From: Streptomyces sp. NBS 14/10
GTDB taxonomy: Bacteria; Actinomycetota; Actinomycetes; Streptomycetales; Streptomycetaceae
Assembly: GCF_002224125.1 (NCBI RefSeq)
Contig: NZ_NCSM01000010.1
Coordinates: 62,001-126,000 of the forward strand
Reading direction: 5' to 3'
DNA: 64,000 nt
The notes below the pieces were generated by a model. The model ran no database searches and was not told the DNA's origin. It was given only the letters and a program-made list of their open reading frames with translations. The position numbers and the translations under genes are program-made. Positions within the stretch are counted from its first letter, which is position 1. The number at the start of each line of letters is the position of its first letter. This document shows, in pieces, positions 9,272 through 18,299 of the stretch.

Positions 9272-9308
9272 GAGGACGGCCGGGCCTGAGGGGACAGCCG
9301 GGGCCTCG
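9255..9308 (+). repeat. 18-bp tandem repeat across the pheA stop codon
   Basis: The unit AGGACGGCCGGGCCTGAG occurs at 9255-9272 and 9273-9290, followed by a degenerate third copy to 9308. The first copy contains the pheA stop codon. The unit length is a multiple of three, so a second in-frame stop is also created. It looks like replication slippage. Confidence 0.8.
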
Positions 9309-9860
9309 CCGGATGCCGGGCCTGATGGCAGGACCAGGGCCTGGGTGAGTTATCCACAGGCTTGAGGCGCGGGCTGGGGACAAGTCGACACATCAACCCG
9401 ACGTAATCGACATATCACCCAGCTCGCCTCAACCCACCTACCATCACATCTATCACTCACGTCATCACTTATCTCTTGACCGACGCTCCGGTGTGAGCAA
9501 ATCCCACCCGAAAGAGTGTGTGAACGAGGTTTGAGTGGGGAATCCCTCGCCGAGCACTTCGCGTACCAGATGATCAGCCCGACATCCACAGAACTCACAC
9601 ACAGCCTGTGGATAACTCAGGTCGGAACCACCCCCGCCTGTGGACAACGCGAGGCCAACTCCCCCTTCACATAAGGGAAGCCGAACACCCACACCCACCC
9701 CTTTGCCCCTTTTCAGGGAATGCGCGCGCTTTCATCGACAGGCATGCGGATGCACAGACGGGCGAATTTCCACGAATCCATACCGTTCCAAACAGGGCGA
9801 AGCATGATGAAAGGGAATATCGGGTCGAGCGCCGGATGTGCACACCGGTAACCTGGTGGG
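9272..9860. promoter_or_regulatory. Gene-free region with DnaA-box cluster (D78-like)
   Basis: This 589-bp intergenic region between pheA and serS contains three perfect or near-perfect DnaA boxes: TTATCCACA at 9350-9358 (+), its complement TGTGGATAA at 9607-9615, and TGTGGACAA at 9639-9647. Weaker candidates are TGGGGACAA at 9375-9383 and ACATCCACA at 9582-9590. The region is AT-richer than its surroundings. A high-affinity DnaA-box cluster called D78 is known near oriC in S. coelicolor and restrains replication initiation; from memory its cosmid covers this gene neighbourhood. The serS promoter must also lie here. No convincing open reading frame was found. Confidence 0.75.
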
Positions 9861-11138
9861 GTGATTGACCTTCGTCTGCTCCGTGAGGACCCCGACCGTG
9901 TGCGCGCCTCTCAGCGCGCCCGTGGAGAGGACGTCGCCATCGTCGACGCCCTGCTCTCCGCCGACGAGCGGCGCAGGTCGTCCAGCGTCCGCTTCGACGA
10001 GCTGCGCTCCGAGCAGAAGTCGCTCGGCAAGCTCATCCCCAAGGCCTCCGGCGACGAGAAGGCGGAGCTGCTGAAGAAGGCGGGCGAGCTGTCCGCCGCG
10101 GTGAAGGCCGCCGACGCCGAGCAGGACCAGGCCGCGGAGGAGACCCAGCGGCTGCTGCTCCAGCTCGGCAATCTGGTCCACCCGGACGTGCCCGTCGGCG
10201 GCGAGGACGACTTCGCCGTCCTGGAGACGGTCGGCACCCCGCGCGACTTCACGGCCGAGGGCTTCACCCCCAAGGACCACCTGGAGCTCGGCGAGCTGCT
10301 CGGCGCCATCGACACCGAGCGCGGCGCCAAGGTGTCCGGCTCGCGCTTCTACTATCTGACGGGCGTCGGCGCGCTGCTCGAGTTCGCGCTGGTCAACGCC
10401 GCGATCGCGCAGGCCACCGCGGCGGGCTTCATCCCCGTCCTCACCCCCGCCCTGGTCAAGCCCAAGGCCATGGAGGGCACCGGCTTCCTCGGCCAGGCCG
10501 CGGACGACGTCTACCACCTCGACAAGGACGACCTCTTCCTGGTCGGCACCTCCGAGGTGCCGCTGGCCGCGTACCACATGGACGAGATCCTGGACGCGTC
10601 GCAGCTGCCGCGCCGCTACGCCGGGTTCTCCTCCTGCTTCCGCCGCGAGGCCGGCTCGTACGGCAAGGACACCCGCGGCATCTTCCGGGTGCACCAGTTC
10701 GACAAGGTCGAGATGTTCGTCTACACGACGCCGGAGGAGGCGGAGGCCGAGCACCAGCGGCTGCTGGAGTGGGAGAAGCAGTGGCTGACCTCGCTCGAGC
10801 TGCCGTTCCGGGTGATCGACCTGGCCTCGGGCGACCTGGGCGCCTCGGCGACCCGGAAGTTCGACTGCGAGGCGTGGATCCCGACGCAGGGCAAGTACCG
10901 CGAGCTGACCTCGACGTCCAACACGACCGAGTTCCAGTCGCGCCGGCTGTCGATCCGGATGCGCGAGGACAAGCGGGTCCGCCCGCTGGCGACGCTGAAC
11001 GGCACGCTGTGCGCGGTCACGCGGACCATCGTCGCCCTCCTGGAGAACCACCAGCAGGCCGACGGCTCGGTGCGGGTGCCCGAGGCGCTGCGCCCGTACC
11101 TGGGCGGGCGTGAGGTCCTGGAGCCGGTCGCCCGATGA
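9861..11138 (+). CDS. serS: Seryl-tRNA synthetase
   Basis: A class II aminoacyl-tRNA synthetase of 425 residues that charges serine onto tRNA-Ser. The N-terminal 100 residues form the antiparallel coiled-coil tRNA-binding arm (Lys/Glu/Ala-rich, about 30-100). Motif 2 is in [13 protein letters not shown] with the following [12 protein letters not shown], and motif 3 is in [14 protein letters not shown]. The start is the GTG at 9861, directly preceded by GGTGGG. The stop overlaps the ATG of the HAD phosphatase gene (ATGA), so the two are co-translated. The DnaA-box region upstream holds its promoter; no T-box structure was recognised. Confidence 0.97.
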   Translation: MIDLRLLREDPDRVRASQRARGEDVAIVDALLSADERRRSSSVRFDELRSEQKSLGKLIPKASGDEKAELLKKAGELSAAVKAADAEQDQAAEETQRLLLQLGNLVHPDVPVGGEDDFAVLETVGTPRDFTAEGFTPKDHLELGELLGAIDTERGAKVSGSRFYYLTGVGALLEFALVNAAIAQATAAGFIPVLTPALVKPKAMEGTGFLGQAADDVYHLDKDDLFLVGTSEVPLAAYHMDEILDASQLPRRYAGFSSCFRREAGSYGKDTRGIFRVHQFDKVEMFVYTTPEEAEAEHQRLLEWEKQWLTSLELPFRVIDLASGDLGASATRKFDCEAWIPTQGKYRELTSTSNTTEFQSRRLSIRMREDKRVRPLATLNGTLCAVTRTIVALLENHQQADGSVRVPEALRPYLGGREVLEPVAR

Positions 11139-11962
11139 GCGACAGCCCCTCGGTGCCCCTGCCCTATCGACTCATCGCCACCGACCTCGACGGCACCCTG
11201 CTCCGCGGCGACCACACGGTCTCCCAGCGCACCAGGGCGGCGCTCGCAGCGGCCACCGTGGCGGGCGCGGCGCATATCGTGGTCACCGGGCGGACGGTGC
11301 CGGTGGCCCGGGGCATCCTCGACGACCTGGACTACCACGGGCTCGCGGTGTGCGGGCAGGGCGCGCAGGTCTACCACGCGGGCGAGCACCGGCTGCTGAC
11401 CTCCGTGACCCTGGACCGGCAGCTCGGCGCGCTCGCGCTGGAGAAGATCGAGTCGGAGATCGGCCCGCTCTTCCTGGCCGTGGCCCGCGACGGGCTCGAC
11501 GGCAAGGTGCTCTTCGGGCCCGGCTACCGGGTGCATCCGGCGGAGCGGGCGGCCCGGTCGCTGGAGGACCGGGCCGCCCTGTGGTCCGCCCCCGTCAGCA
11601 AGATCTACATCCAGCACGCGCGGCTGGGCGACGACGAGCTGGCCGAGGCAGCCCGCACGGCCGCGGGCGGCCTGGTGGGCGTGACCGTGGCGGGCGAGGG
11701 CCTGGTGGAACTGTTGCCGCTGGGGCTGACCAAGGCGACGGGCCTGTCGCTGGCCGCCCGCCGCCTCGGCCTCACCGCCGAGGACACCATCGCCTTCGGC
11801 GATATGCCCAACGACATAGCGATGCTCCGCTGGGCGGCCCACGGCGTGGCCATGGCGGGCGCCCACGACGAACTCAAGGCCGTCGCCGACGAGGTCACCG
11901 CGTCCAACGAGGCGGACGGTATCGCCCTCGTCCTGGAGCGGCTGTTCAGCCCAGCGCCTTGA
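11135..11962 (+). CDS. Cof-type HAD-IIB family hydrolase
   Basis: A 275-residue HAD phosphatase with motif [11 protein letters not shown] (nucleophile and acid/base Asp), motif II in VVTGRT, and motif [12 protein letters not shown], with a type IIB cap in the middle. These enzymes usually dephosphorylate sugar phosphates, nucleotides or flavin/PLP-type metabolites; the substrate is not evident. It overlaps serS by four bases. Its 3' end overlaps the convergent phospholipase gene by 17 bases. A paralogue lies at 32748-33632 in the same window. Confidence 0.9.
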   Translation: MSDSPSVPLPYRLIATDLDGTLLRGDHTVSQRTRAALAAATVAGAAHIVVTGRTVPVARGILDDLDYHGLAVCGQGAQVYHAGEHRLLTSVTLDRQLGALALEKIESEIGPLFLAVARDGLDGKVLFGPGYRVHPAERAARSLEDRAALWSAPVSKIYIQHARLGDDELAEAARTAAGGLVGVTVAGEGLVELLPLGLTKATGLSLAARRLGLTAEDTIAFGDMPNDIAMLRWAAHGVAMAGAHDELKAVADEVTASNEADGIALVLERLFSPAP

Positions 11963-12395
11963 CCGCCTGGTAGTACGTCCAGGCGGTGCTGTTGCAGGCG
12001 GTCTTCGACGCCCCGCTGTAGCCGTTGCACACCCGCTTCAGGTCCTCGTAGAAGGCGCTGTCGATACGGGCCTTGTTCGCGCTGAAGGTGCCCATGGCCT
12101 TGTAGTTGCGGTAGCCGAAGTCATGGCGGGCACAGGCGGTCTTGTAGGGGAAGCCGAAGGGGTTGTCGGGGGACTTGCTGCAGTAGTCCGTCGACCAGTC
12201 GAACTGGTAAGCGGACCAGGCGCCCTGGTTGTTGCGCGCCGCGAGCCAGGCGTTGTAGCTGCTCGCGCTGGTCTGGGTCCAGCTGGAGAGCACCTGCGGT
12301 TTGTCCGCGGGGGCGGCGTGGGCGGGCCCGGAGAGGGCCACGGTGGCGGCCGCGGCGACCGCGGTGGCGGCGAGGCTCGTGGCAAGACGACGCAT
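11946..12395 (-). CDS. Secreted prokaryotic phospholipase A2
   Basis: A 149-residue precursor with a Sec signal peptide (MRRLATS to GPAHA) and a mature protein starting APADKPQVL, closely resembling the S. violaceoruber PLA2 that I remember. The calcium-dependent catalytic His-Asp pair is in CARHDFGYRN, and four cysteines fit the two disulfides of the family. It hydrolyses the sn-2 ester of extracellular phospholipids. The ATG at 12395 has GGAGG upstream. Its stop lies inside the 3' end of the convergent HAD gene, and no shared terminator is obvious between them. Confidence 0.95.
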   Translation of the reverse strand: MRRLATSLAATAVAAAATVALSGPAHAAPADKPQVLSSWTQTSASSYNAWLAARNNQGAWSAYQFDWSTDYCSKSPDNPFGFPYKTACARHDFGYRNYKAMGTFSANKARIDSAFYEDLKRVCNGYSGASKTACNSTAWTYYQAVKALG

Positions 12396-12609
12396 CGGTT
12401 CCTCCGATGTCTCTGACAGCCCCTCATCAGGGCCGTAGGGAAGGGAGTTGGAACGGGTACGAGGAGTTGCGCTGGTGCACGCCAAGAGTTCGGCAGGTCC
12501 CTGACAATCGTCAAGATTTATTGAGTCGTCTGCTTGAACAGAGTTCAACCAACGGGAGTTGGGATCTTCCTCCAAGTACCCCTGCTGACCAGGGGTTTCG
12601 GCGGAAAGG

Positions 12610-13614
12610 TCAGGGAACGCGCCGCGCCGGGCCGCGCGGAGACGGTGGCAGCGGCCCCGCGCCCTTGACCCGGCGGATCGTCGGGGAGGTCTCCATGCCC
12701 CGCACCCCTGGAAGCGCGGCGACCCGCGTGGTCAGGTACTCGTACAGATGCTGGACGTCCCGGCACACCACGACCGCCAGCAGATTGTGCGGCCCGGTGG
12801 TCGCACAGACGAAGGCCGCCTCCGGGTGCTCCGCCACCGCCTCCCCGGCGGCGGCGAGGTGGGCCGGCAGCACCGACAGCCACAGCACGGCCGTGGAGCC
12901 ATGGCCGAACATCCGGTGGTGGTAGTCGACGTCGAAGTAGAGGGTGCCGTCGGCGCGCAGCTCCGCCAGGCGGCGGCGTACCGTCGACTGCGACCAGCCC
13001 GTGGCGGCCGCCAGCTCGGCCAGCCCTGCCCGCCCGTCGCGCGCCAGCACGGCCAGAAGCTGACGGTCGCCGTCGTCCAGCCGGGCGCGGCCGTCCGGCG
13101 GGCGCTGGACGACCGGGACGACCAGCCGCTCGATCTGCCGGGGCGTCAGCGTGCCCGACTTGCTGACCAGCCCCTGCGGCCCGCCGAAGTACTCGTGCAG
13201 CACACAGTGCGCGGTCACGCCCACCACCCGTGGAGTACTCGGCAGTTTGCGCAGCAGCAGCGCGTCGCTGTCCTCGCCGGACGCCGCGCGCGTAATGCCG
13301 GAGATCTCGGTGCCGCCGGACATCAGGCTCACCCATGAGGTGTCGGAGCGGCGGGCCATCGCCTCGGCCACCGACACGGCCGCGTCCGGGGTGCACTGCA
13401 CCCGCAGCAGCCAGACGACTTCGCCGAGCGCGGCGGGGTCGGTGAGCCCCAGCACCCGGATCGTCCCCGTCGTGCGCAGCCGGGTGTAGCGGCGCGCCAC
13501 GGTCTGGTCGGAGACGCCGAGCACATCGGCGATCCGGCTGAACGGGGCCCGGCCGTCGAGCTGGAGGGCCTGGACGAGCTGCCGGTCCAGTTCGTCGAAC
13601 GCGTCGGAATTCAC
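12610..13614 (-). CDS. Lrp/AsnC-family regulator with two HTH-ligand modules
   Basis: A 334-residue protein with two tandem AsnC-type units. The first winged HTH is at about residues 5-60 (LDRQLVQALQLDGRAPF, then VSDQTVARRY), followed by a ligand-binding domain. The second is at about residues 175-235 (LDDGDRQLLAVLARDGR, then WSQSTVRRRL), followed by another RAM-like domain. Such double Lrp proteins are common in actinomycetes. The start is a GTG at 13614. It is divergent from the MFS exporter with about 140 bp between them and is the likely regulator of that gene and itself. Confidence 0.88.
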   Translation of the reverse strand: MNSDAFDELDRQLVQALQLDGRAPFSRIADVLGVSDQTVARRYTRLRTTGTIRVLGLTDPAALGEVVWLLRVQCTPDAAVSVAEAMARRSDTSWVSLMSGGTEISGITRAASGEDSDALLLRKLPSTPRVVGVTAHCVLHEYFGGPQGLVSKSGTLTPRQIERLVVPVVQRPPDGRARLDDGDRQLLAVLARDGRAGLAELAAATGWSQSTVRRRLAELRADGTLYFDVDYHHRMFGHGSTAVLWLSVLPAHLAAAGEAVAEHPEAAFVCATTGPHNLLAVVVCRDVQHLYEYLTTRVAALPGVRGMETSPTIRRVKGAGPLPPSPRGPARRVP

Positions 13615-13675
13615 CGCAGAAGGCTAGCCGTTGTCGGATAGCGCCACAGATGCGGCGTTGGCTGGAAGGGGCGGG

Positions 13676-13689
13676 GTCCGCTGACGGAC
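13676..13689. promoter_or_regulatory. Short palindrome between divergent Lrp and MFS genes
   Basis: GTCCG-CTGA-CGGAC forms a perfect 5-bp inverted repeat within the 140-bp divergent intergenic region. It is a candidate operator for the adjacent Lrp/AsnC regulator, judged from position only. Confidence 0.35.
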
Positions 13690-13753
13690 TTTGGGATCAC
13701 GGGGGGTACGGCGTCGGGCCGGGCCCCATTCTCTGTGGAACTCGGAGTTCGTC

Positions 13754-15304
13754 ATGCGGAGCAAATGGTGGCCGCTCGCGGCCATCACCCTCGGCAATTT
13801 CATGCTGCTGATCGACGTCACGATCGTGAACACGGCGCTGCCGGAAGTGGCGCAGGGCCTGGACGCCTCCTTCACCTCACTGCAGTGGGTGATGGACATC
13901 TACGCGCTGGCGCTCGCCGCCCTGCTCATGGCCGCCGGATCGGCGGCCGACGTCTACGGCCGGCGGCGGCTGTATCTGTGGGGGCTCGCCGTCTTCGCGC
14001 TCTCCTCGCTGGCCTGCGGGCTCGCCCCGGACAGCGGGGTGCTGATCGCCGCCCGTGCGGTGCAGGGCGTCGGGGCTGCGGCGATGTTCGCCACCAACAC
14101 CCCGCTGCTGATGGCCACCTACAGCGGGCGCGACCGCGGCGTCGCCTTCGGCGTATGGGGCGGAACCAGCGGGGCCGCCGCGGCCGTCGGCCCGATCCTG
14201 GGCGGGCTGCTCACCGAGTACGCCGACTGGCGGGCGATCTTCCTGGTCAACCTGCCGCTGACCGCGATCGCGGTGTGGATCACGATCCGTACGGTCGCCG
14301 AGTCGCGCGGCGCGCCCGGGGCGCGGATCGACTGGCCGGGCGCCGCCCTCTTCACGCTGTGCGCCGGCGCGCTGACGTACGGGCTGATACGGGGCGGCGA
14401 GGAGGGCTGGTCCGACAACGGCACGCTCGCATCGCTGGTGGTCTCCGCCCTCGCGCTGGTCGTCTTCGTCCTGGTGGAGCGCCAAAAGCGGCAGCCGCTG
14501 CTGGATCTGGCGCTGATGCGCCGCCCGACCTTCGTGGTGCTGATGGCGGCGGGCCTGCTGGTGCAGGCGGCGGCCTTCCCGTACCTCACCTACGCGGGGA
14601 TGTGGCTGCAGTCGGTGCTCGGGCTCAGCCCGGTGCAGGCCGGGCTGGCGGTGACCCCGATGGCCGGGGTCGCGCTGGTCGTCGGCGCGGCGGGCGGACG
14701 GGTGCTGGAGCGGGTCGCTCCGGGGCGCGCGCTCGGCGGCGGGCTGCTGCTGGTGGGCGTGGGGGCGCTGGTCACCGCCGCGCGGCTGACGCCCGGCTCG
14801 GACTGGACGGCCTTTGTCCCCGGGCTGATGCTGGGCGGCCTCGGCATCGGTCTGATCATGCCCGTCCTGGTCTCGGCGGCGCTCGGCGCGGCGCCGCCGG
14901 AGCGCGCCGGGATGGCCAGCGGCGCGGTGAACACCTTCCGGCAGCTGGGGTACGCGCTCGGGATCGCGGTCCTGGGCACGGTGTTCGCCGCCCGGGTGCG
15001 GGACGTCGTCGAGGACAGCGGGACGATCCCGGGGCGCGCCGCCGGGCAGGCGGCCGAGGCGATCAGCGGCGGCCACGCCGACGCGGTGATCGCGGCGGCT
15101 CCGGCGGGACATACGGCGGCCGCCAAGGCGCTGGTGCACGAGTCCTTCGTGGCGGGGCTCGACCGCATCTGCGTGATATCCGGGATCACCGCGCTGGCGG
15201 CGGGCCTGCTGGTGCTGGCCGTCGTCCGCGGCGGCCCGTCCGCGGCGACCAGGTCCGACGCCCCCGCGAAGACCGCGCCCCCGGCCGAACCGGCCCGCAC
15301 CTGA
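13754..15304 (+). CDS. MFS drug:H+ antiporter, DHA2 (14-helix, EmrB/QacA-like)
   Basis: About 516 residues with roughly 14 hydrophobic segments, fitting the DHA2 exporters. Helix 1 carries the typical IDVTIVNTALPEV motif D1, and the loop between helices 2 and 3 has the motif-A-like ADVYGRRRLYLWG. The motif C region GVWGGTSGAAAAVGPILGG is also clear. The substrate cannot be read from sequence; multidrug or antibiotic export is typical. The ATG at 13754 has a GGAG six bases upstream. Its divergent placement next to a double Lrp/AsnC regulator suggests amino-acid-like effectors or substrates. Confidence 0.92.
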   Translation: MRSKWWPLAAITLGNFMLLIDVTIVNTALPEVAQGLDASFTSLQWVMDIYALALAALLMAAGSAADVYGRRRLYLWGLAVFALSSLACGLAPDSGVLIAARAVQGVGAAAMFATNTPLLMATYSGRDRGVAFGVWGGTSGAAAAVGPILGGLLTEYADWRAIFLVNLPLTAIAVWITIRTVAESRGAPGARIDWPGAALFTLCAGALTYGLIRGGEEGWSDNGTLASLVVSALALVVFVLVERQKRQPLLDLALMRRPTFVVLMAAGLLVQAAAFPYLTYAGMWLQSVLGLSPVQAGLAVTPMAGVALVVGAAGGRVLERVAPGRALGGGLLLVGVGALVTAARLTPGSDWTAFVPGLMLGGLGIGLIMPVLVSAALGAAPPERAGMASGAVNTFRQLGYALGIAVLGTVFAARVRDVVEDSGTIPGRAAGQAAEAISGGHADAVIAAAPAGHTAAAKALVHESFVAGLDRICVISGITALAAGLLVLAVVRGGPSAATRSDAPAKTAPPAEPART

Positions 15305-15712
15305 GGTCGTGCCGGGGCCACGCTCACGCGGCCCCGGCCACCGGATCGCCCCATCGGCACCGACGAGGATCGGAGGACGGCATGAGCGACACGGCGGTTG
15401 TCACCTTCTCGGCCGTGAACGACCGAGCTTCTGCTCGGCAGTTCACACCTCGTCGCGCTCCTCGGCTGCCGCTGGCTGCGGCATCGAGGTCGCATCCGCC
15501 CTGACGGGCGCGGGACCGGTGACAAAGCCCCACACCGGGAGGACCCCGGTGACGCCAGCCCGGTCGACGCCAACCACAACCGTGTCCCCGGACAAGCCGG
15601 TTCGTGCCTTCAAGGGCTCACAGACTGGCTCCGCCAGCCTAACGGGCGCTACGGCGCTCCACGTCGCCTTCCGCGGGATGCGATTCCTTCCGGGGTCTGT
15701 CGGCCCGTCGGG
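15305..15712. other. Gene-poor 408-bp gap with extended stem-loop
   Basis: Between the MFS gene and the convergent ABC operon I see no convincing long gene. GTGAAC (15415-15420) and CCGAGC (15423-15428) pair with GCTCGG (15433-15438) and GTTCAC (15441-15446), separated by a 2x2 mismatch and capped by TTCT. That makes a 12-bp interrupted hairpin which could be a terminator. It lies inside a 40-codon open frame beginning ATG at 15381 with a good GGAGGA site (MSDTAVVTF); whether that peptide is real is uncertain. Other short hairpins occur near 15625-15640. This could be a decayed mobile-element end, but I cannot identify one. Confidence 0.4.
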
Positions 15713-16450
15713 TCACTCCTCGCCCGCGAGGGTCAAGGTCCGCAGCTTCCGGCCCGCGTACCAGGTCGCGGCCACGGTCACCGCCAGCAGCAGCACCACC
15801 GCGGCGGGCAGGCCGACCTCGGAGGTGACCGCCCCGTTGTCGGCGACCTTCTGGGCGAGCGCGAGCGACCACTGCTGGACGCTGAGGTCGCGGGCCCCGC
15901 CCACCAGGCTGCCGAACAGGGACTCCCACACCAGGGCGTAGACAAGACCCACGATCACCGCGTGCCGGGTGATGGTGCCCAGCAGCAGGAACATCGCGCT
16001 GTAGGTGATCGAGGCGACGGTGGCGGCGAGGGCGTAGGCGACCGCCAGCTGCTGGCCGTTCCCGTTGAGGATGTAGCCCGCCAGCAGGGTGGGCAGCGCC
16101 GAGAAGACGACCGTGACGCCGGTCGCGACGATGAACTTGGTGAAGATGATCGTCGGCCGCTTGACGGGCTTGGCCAGCAGATAGACCACCGAACCGTCGT
16201 CGATCTCCGGGCCGATCGCGCCCGTACCGGCGATCACCCCGATCAGCGGGACCATCGTGGCGAGCGCGAAGCCGCCGAGCACGGCGTCGGCGGTCTGGTC
16301 GTCGGCGCCGGACAGCGCCCGTACGGCCACCGCGATGACCAGCAGCAGCCCGGGCAGGCTGAACAGGATCAGCGCGCGGCGGCGGCCGAGCAGGGCCCGG
16401 TAGGTGAGCCGGGCGACGGTGGGATGGTAAAGCAAGGGCATCGCTGTCAT
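15713..16450 (-). CDS. ABC-2 type transporter permease
   Basis: A 245-residue membrane protein with about six helices and the ABC-2 signature region GAIGPEIDDGSVVYLLAKPV between helices 2 and 3, the usual mark of exporter permeases of the NosY/YhaP type. It is the last gene of a four-gene operon and follows its ATPase partner after about 26 bases. The ATG at 16450 is favoured over an in-frame TTG at 16459 because the AAGGAG site lies at suitable distance for the ATG. The substrate is unknown. Confidence 0.88.
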   Translation of the reverse strand: MTAMPLLYHPTVARLTYRALLGRRRALILFSLPGLLLVIAVAVRALSGADDQTADAVLGGFALATMVPLIGVIAGTGAIGPEIDDGSVVYLLAKPVKRPTIIFTKFIVATGVTVVFSALPTLLAGYILNGNGQQLAVAYALAATVASITYSAMFLLLGTITRHAVIVGLVYALVWESLFGSLVGGARDLSVQQWSLALAQKVADNGAVTSEVGLPAAVVLLLAVTVAATWYAGRKLRTLTLAGEE

Positions 16451-16476
16451 CGCTTTCAAGGCTCCTTTCCGGCCGC

Positions 16477-17403
16477 TCAGGCCGCGACGAGGTAGGAGAA
16501 GACGCTCTCCAGGGACTCGTCGGAAGGCGAGACCGTGAGGAGCCGGACGCCCAGATCGCGGGCGACACGGGGCAGCAGTTCGGTGAAGCGGGTGAAATCG
16601 ACCGCCTGGATGTGCAGCCCGGCTTCGGGACCGCCGCTCGCGTCCACCTCGATACCCGCGGTGGAGTGGTCGGCGATGAGGGCGGCGGCGAGCGCGCGGT
16701 CGTCACTTGAGCGCACCAGATAGCGGTGCGGACGGTCGGTCATCAGGCGGCGGATCTTCCGGAAGTCCCCGGAGGCCGCGTGCCGCCCGGCGACGATCAC
16801 CTCGATATGCGCGGCGAGCTGTTCGACCTCCTCCAGGATGTGCGAGGAGAACAGGACGGTACGGCCCTCGTCCCCCATCCGCCGCAGCAGCTCCATGAGT
16901 TGCATCCGCTGGCGTGGATCCATGCCGTTGAACGGCTCGTCGAGCAGCAGCACCGACGGCTCGTGGACCAGCGCGGAGGCCATCTTCACCCGCTGCCGCA
17001 TGCCCTTGCTGTACGTGGCGATGCGGCGGGCGCCCGCGAAGTCCATCTCGACCGTCTCCAGCGCCTTGCGGGCGGCGGCGCGGGGGTCGGGCAGACCGTG
17101 CAGTTCGGCGTTGGCGATGACGAACTCGCGGCCGGTGAGGAAGTCGTACATCCCCTCGCGCTCGGGGACGATGCCGATCTGGCGGTAGGCCGCTTCATTG
17201 CGCCAGATGGTGGCCCCGTCCAGGGTGACGGAGCCGGTGGAGGGCGCCAGGAAACCGCCCATCATGCCGATGAGGGTGGACTTGCCCGCGCCGTTGGGGC
17301 CGAGGAGGCCGGTGACACCGGGGCCGATGCTCATGGTCACGTCGTTGACGGCGACGACGTTCCCGAACCAGCGGGAGACATTGTCGATGGCGATCGTGGT
17401 CAC
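16477..17403 (-). CDS. ABC transporter ATP-binding protein
   Basis: A 308-residue ABC-2 exporter ATPase. Walker A is GPNGAGKST, the signature motif is YSKGMRQR (a YSxGM variant common in this family), and Walker B is VLLLDEPFNGMDP, followed by the H-loop in SSHILEEVEQ. A C-terminal domain of about 90 residues ends in the family-typical ESVFSYLV. The GTG start at 17403 overlaps the stop of the upstream permease gene (GTGA). It most likely energises the permease that follows it, giving the second exporter of this operon. Confidence 0.92.
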   Translation of the reverse strand: MTTIAIDNVSRWFGNVVAVNDVTMSIGPGVTGLLGPNGAGKSTLIGMMGGFLAPSTGSVTLDGATIWRNEAAYRQIGIVPEREGMYDFLTGREFVIANAELHGLPDPRAAARKALETVEMDFAGARRIATYSKGMRQRVKMASALVHEPSVLLLDEPFNGMDPRQRMQLMELLRRMGDEGRTVLFSSHILEEVEQLAAHIEVIVAGRHAASGDFRKIRRLMTDRPHRYLVRSSDDRALAAALIADHSTAGIEVDASGGPEAGLHIQAVDFTRFTELLPRVARDLGVRLLTVSPSDESLESVFSYLVAA

Positions 17404-18299
17404 AGCCCGACCTTTCGGTAGCGGCGCAGGAGCAGGCCGTAGGAGCCGGCGATCAGGCCGAGGAGGACGAGGAGGAAGACGAGTCCGGCCCCGGTGCCGG
17501 GCCCGAATCCGCCGGGGTAGGCGGAGGAGGCGCCGAGGAAGGCCGTCTGGACTCCGTCGATGATGGTGACCGGCGAGAACAGGCCGATCCAGCTGACCGC
17601 GTCGGTGTTGTTCTGGTCCCATGCGATGGCCTGCAGGGTGGACACCGCGCCGTACGAGATGGACAGTACGGCGATGACGGCCGCCACACCGAAGCCGCGG
17701 CGCGGGGTGAGCGCGGCGATGACCAGGCTGATGCCGGCGAAGAGAAGCGAGAGCAGAAGCACGGAGACCAGTCCTTGCGCGAAAGCCTTCGTCTGATCGG
17801 CGAAGTCCAGCTTGGCGAGCAGGGCACCCACGTACAGGATCACCAGCGGAGCGCCGGTGAGGGCGAAGAGCGCGGAGGCCATGGCGGCGAACTTGGCCGT
17901 CACATAGTCCGCCGCTTCGATGGGGCGGGAGAAGTAGAGCGGGATCGTCTTGAAGCGCAGGTCCCTTGAGACGGACTGGGGGGCCTGGGCCGCGGTGTAC
18001 AGGCCGATGACGGCCTGCATGATGATCGCGTACCTCGTGTACTCGACGGGAAGCTCGTTCGCCTTGGTCGTCACCGCCACCGCGACGATGATGAGCGCGG
18101 GCACGCACATCACGGCGGCCAGCAGCATCGGCGCGACCTTGGACTTGGCGGAGCGGCCGAGGCCGTAGGCGCCGCGCAGACTCTGGGAGAACAGCGAACG
18201 GCGGGCGTAGGCACGGCCCAGGCGCGGGCCCTCGTAATGGCGGTATCCGATGTTGTGAATGACATCGGCGCGCTGCTGGGTCGCGGACTCAGGCGGCAT
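17400..18299 (-). CDS. ABC-2 type transporter permease (first exporter)
   Basis: A 299-residue membrane protein with a cytoplasmic N-terminus (HNIGYRHYEGPRLGRAYARR, a motif seen in Streptomyces ABC permeases of this group) and about six helices. The region VSRDLRFKTIPLYFSRPI resembles the conserved coupling stretch seen in the partner permease. The ATG at 18299 has GGAGG eight bases upstream; a GTG at 18308 is also possible. It overlaps the ATPase gene before it by 11 bases and the ATPase gene after it by 4 bases, so all genes are tightly coupled. Confidence 0.88.
   Translation of the reverse strand: MPPESATQQRADVIHNIGYRHYEGPRLGRAYARRSLFSQSLRGAYGLGRSAKSKVAPMLLAAVMCVPALIIVAVAVTTKANELPVEYTRYAIIMQAVIGLYTAAQAPQSVSRDLRFKTIPLYFSRPIEAADYVTAKFAAMASALFALTGAPLVILYVGALLAKLDFADQTKAFAQGLVSVLLLSLLFAGISLVIAALTPRRGFGVAAVIAVLSISYGAVSTLQAIAWDQNNTDAVSWIGLFSPVTIIDGVQTAFLGASSAYPGGFGPGTGAGLVFLLVLLGLIAGSYGLLLRRYRKVGL

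Noticed and set aside
9272..9860. Chromosomal origin oriC
   Set aside because: DnaA boxes are too few and dnaA/dnaN are not adjacent; the flanking genes are pheA and serS.
18240..18270. TTGTGAATGACATCG resembling a Rex half-site
   Set aside because: The second half-site is missing and it lies within the coding sequence of the ABC permease.
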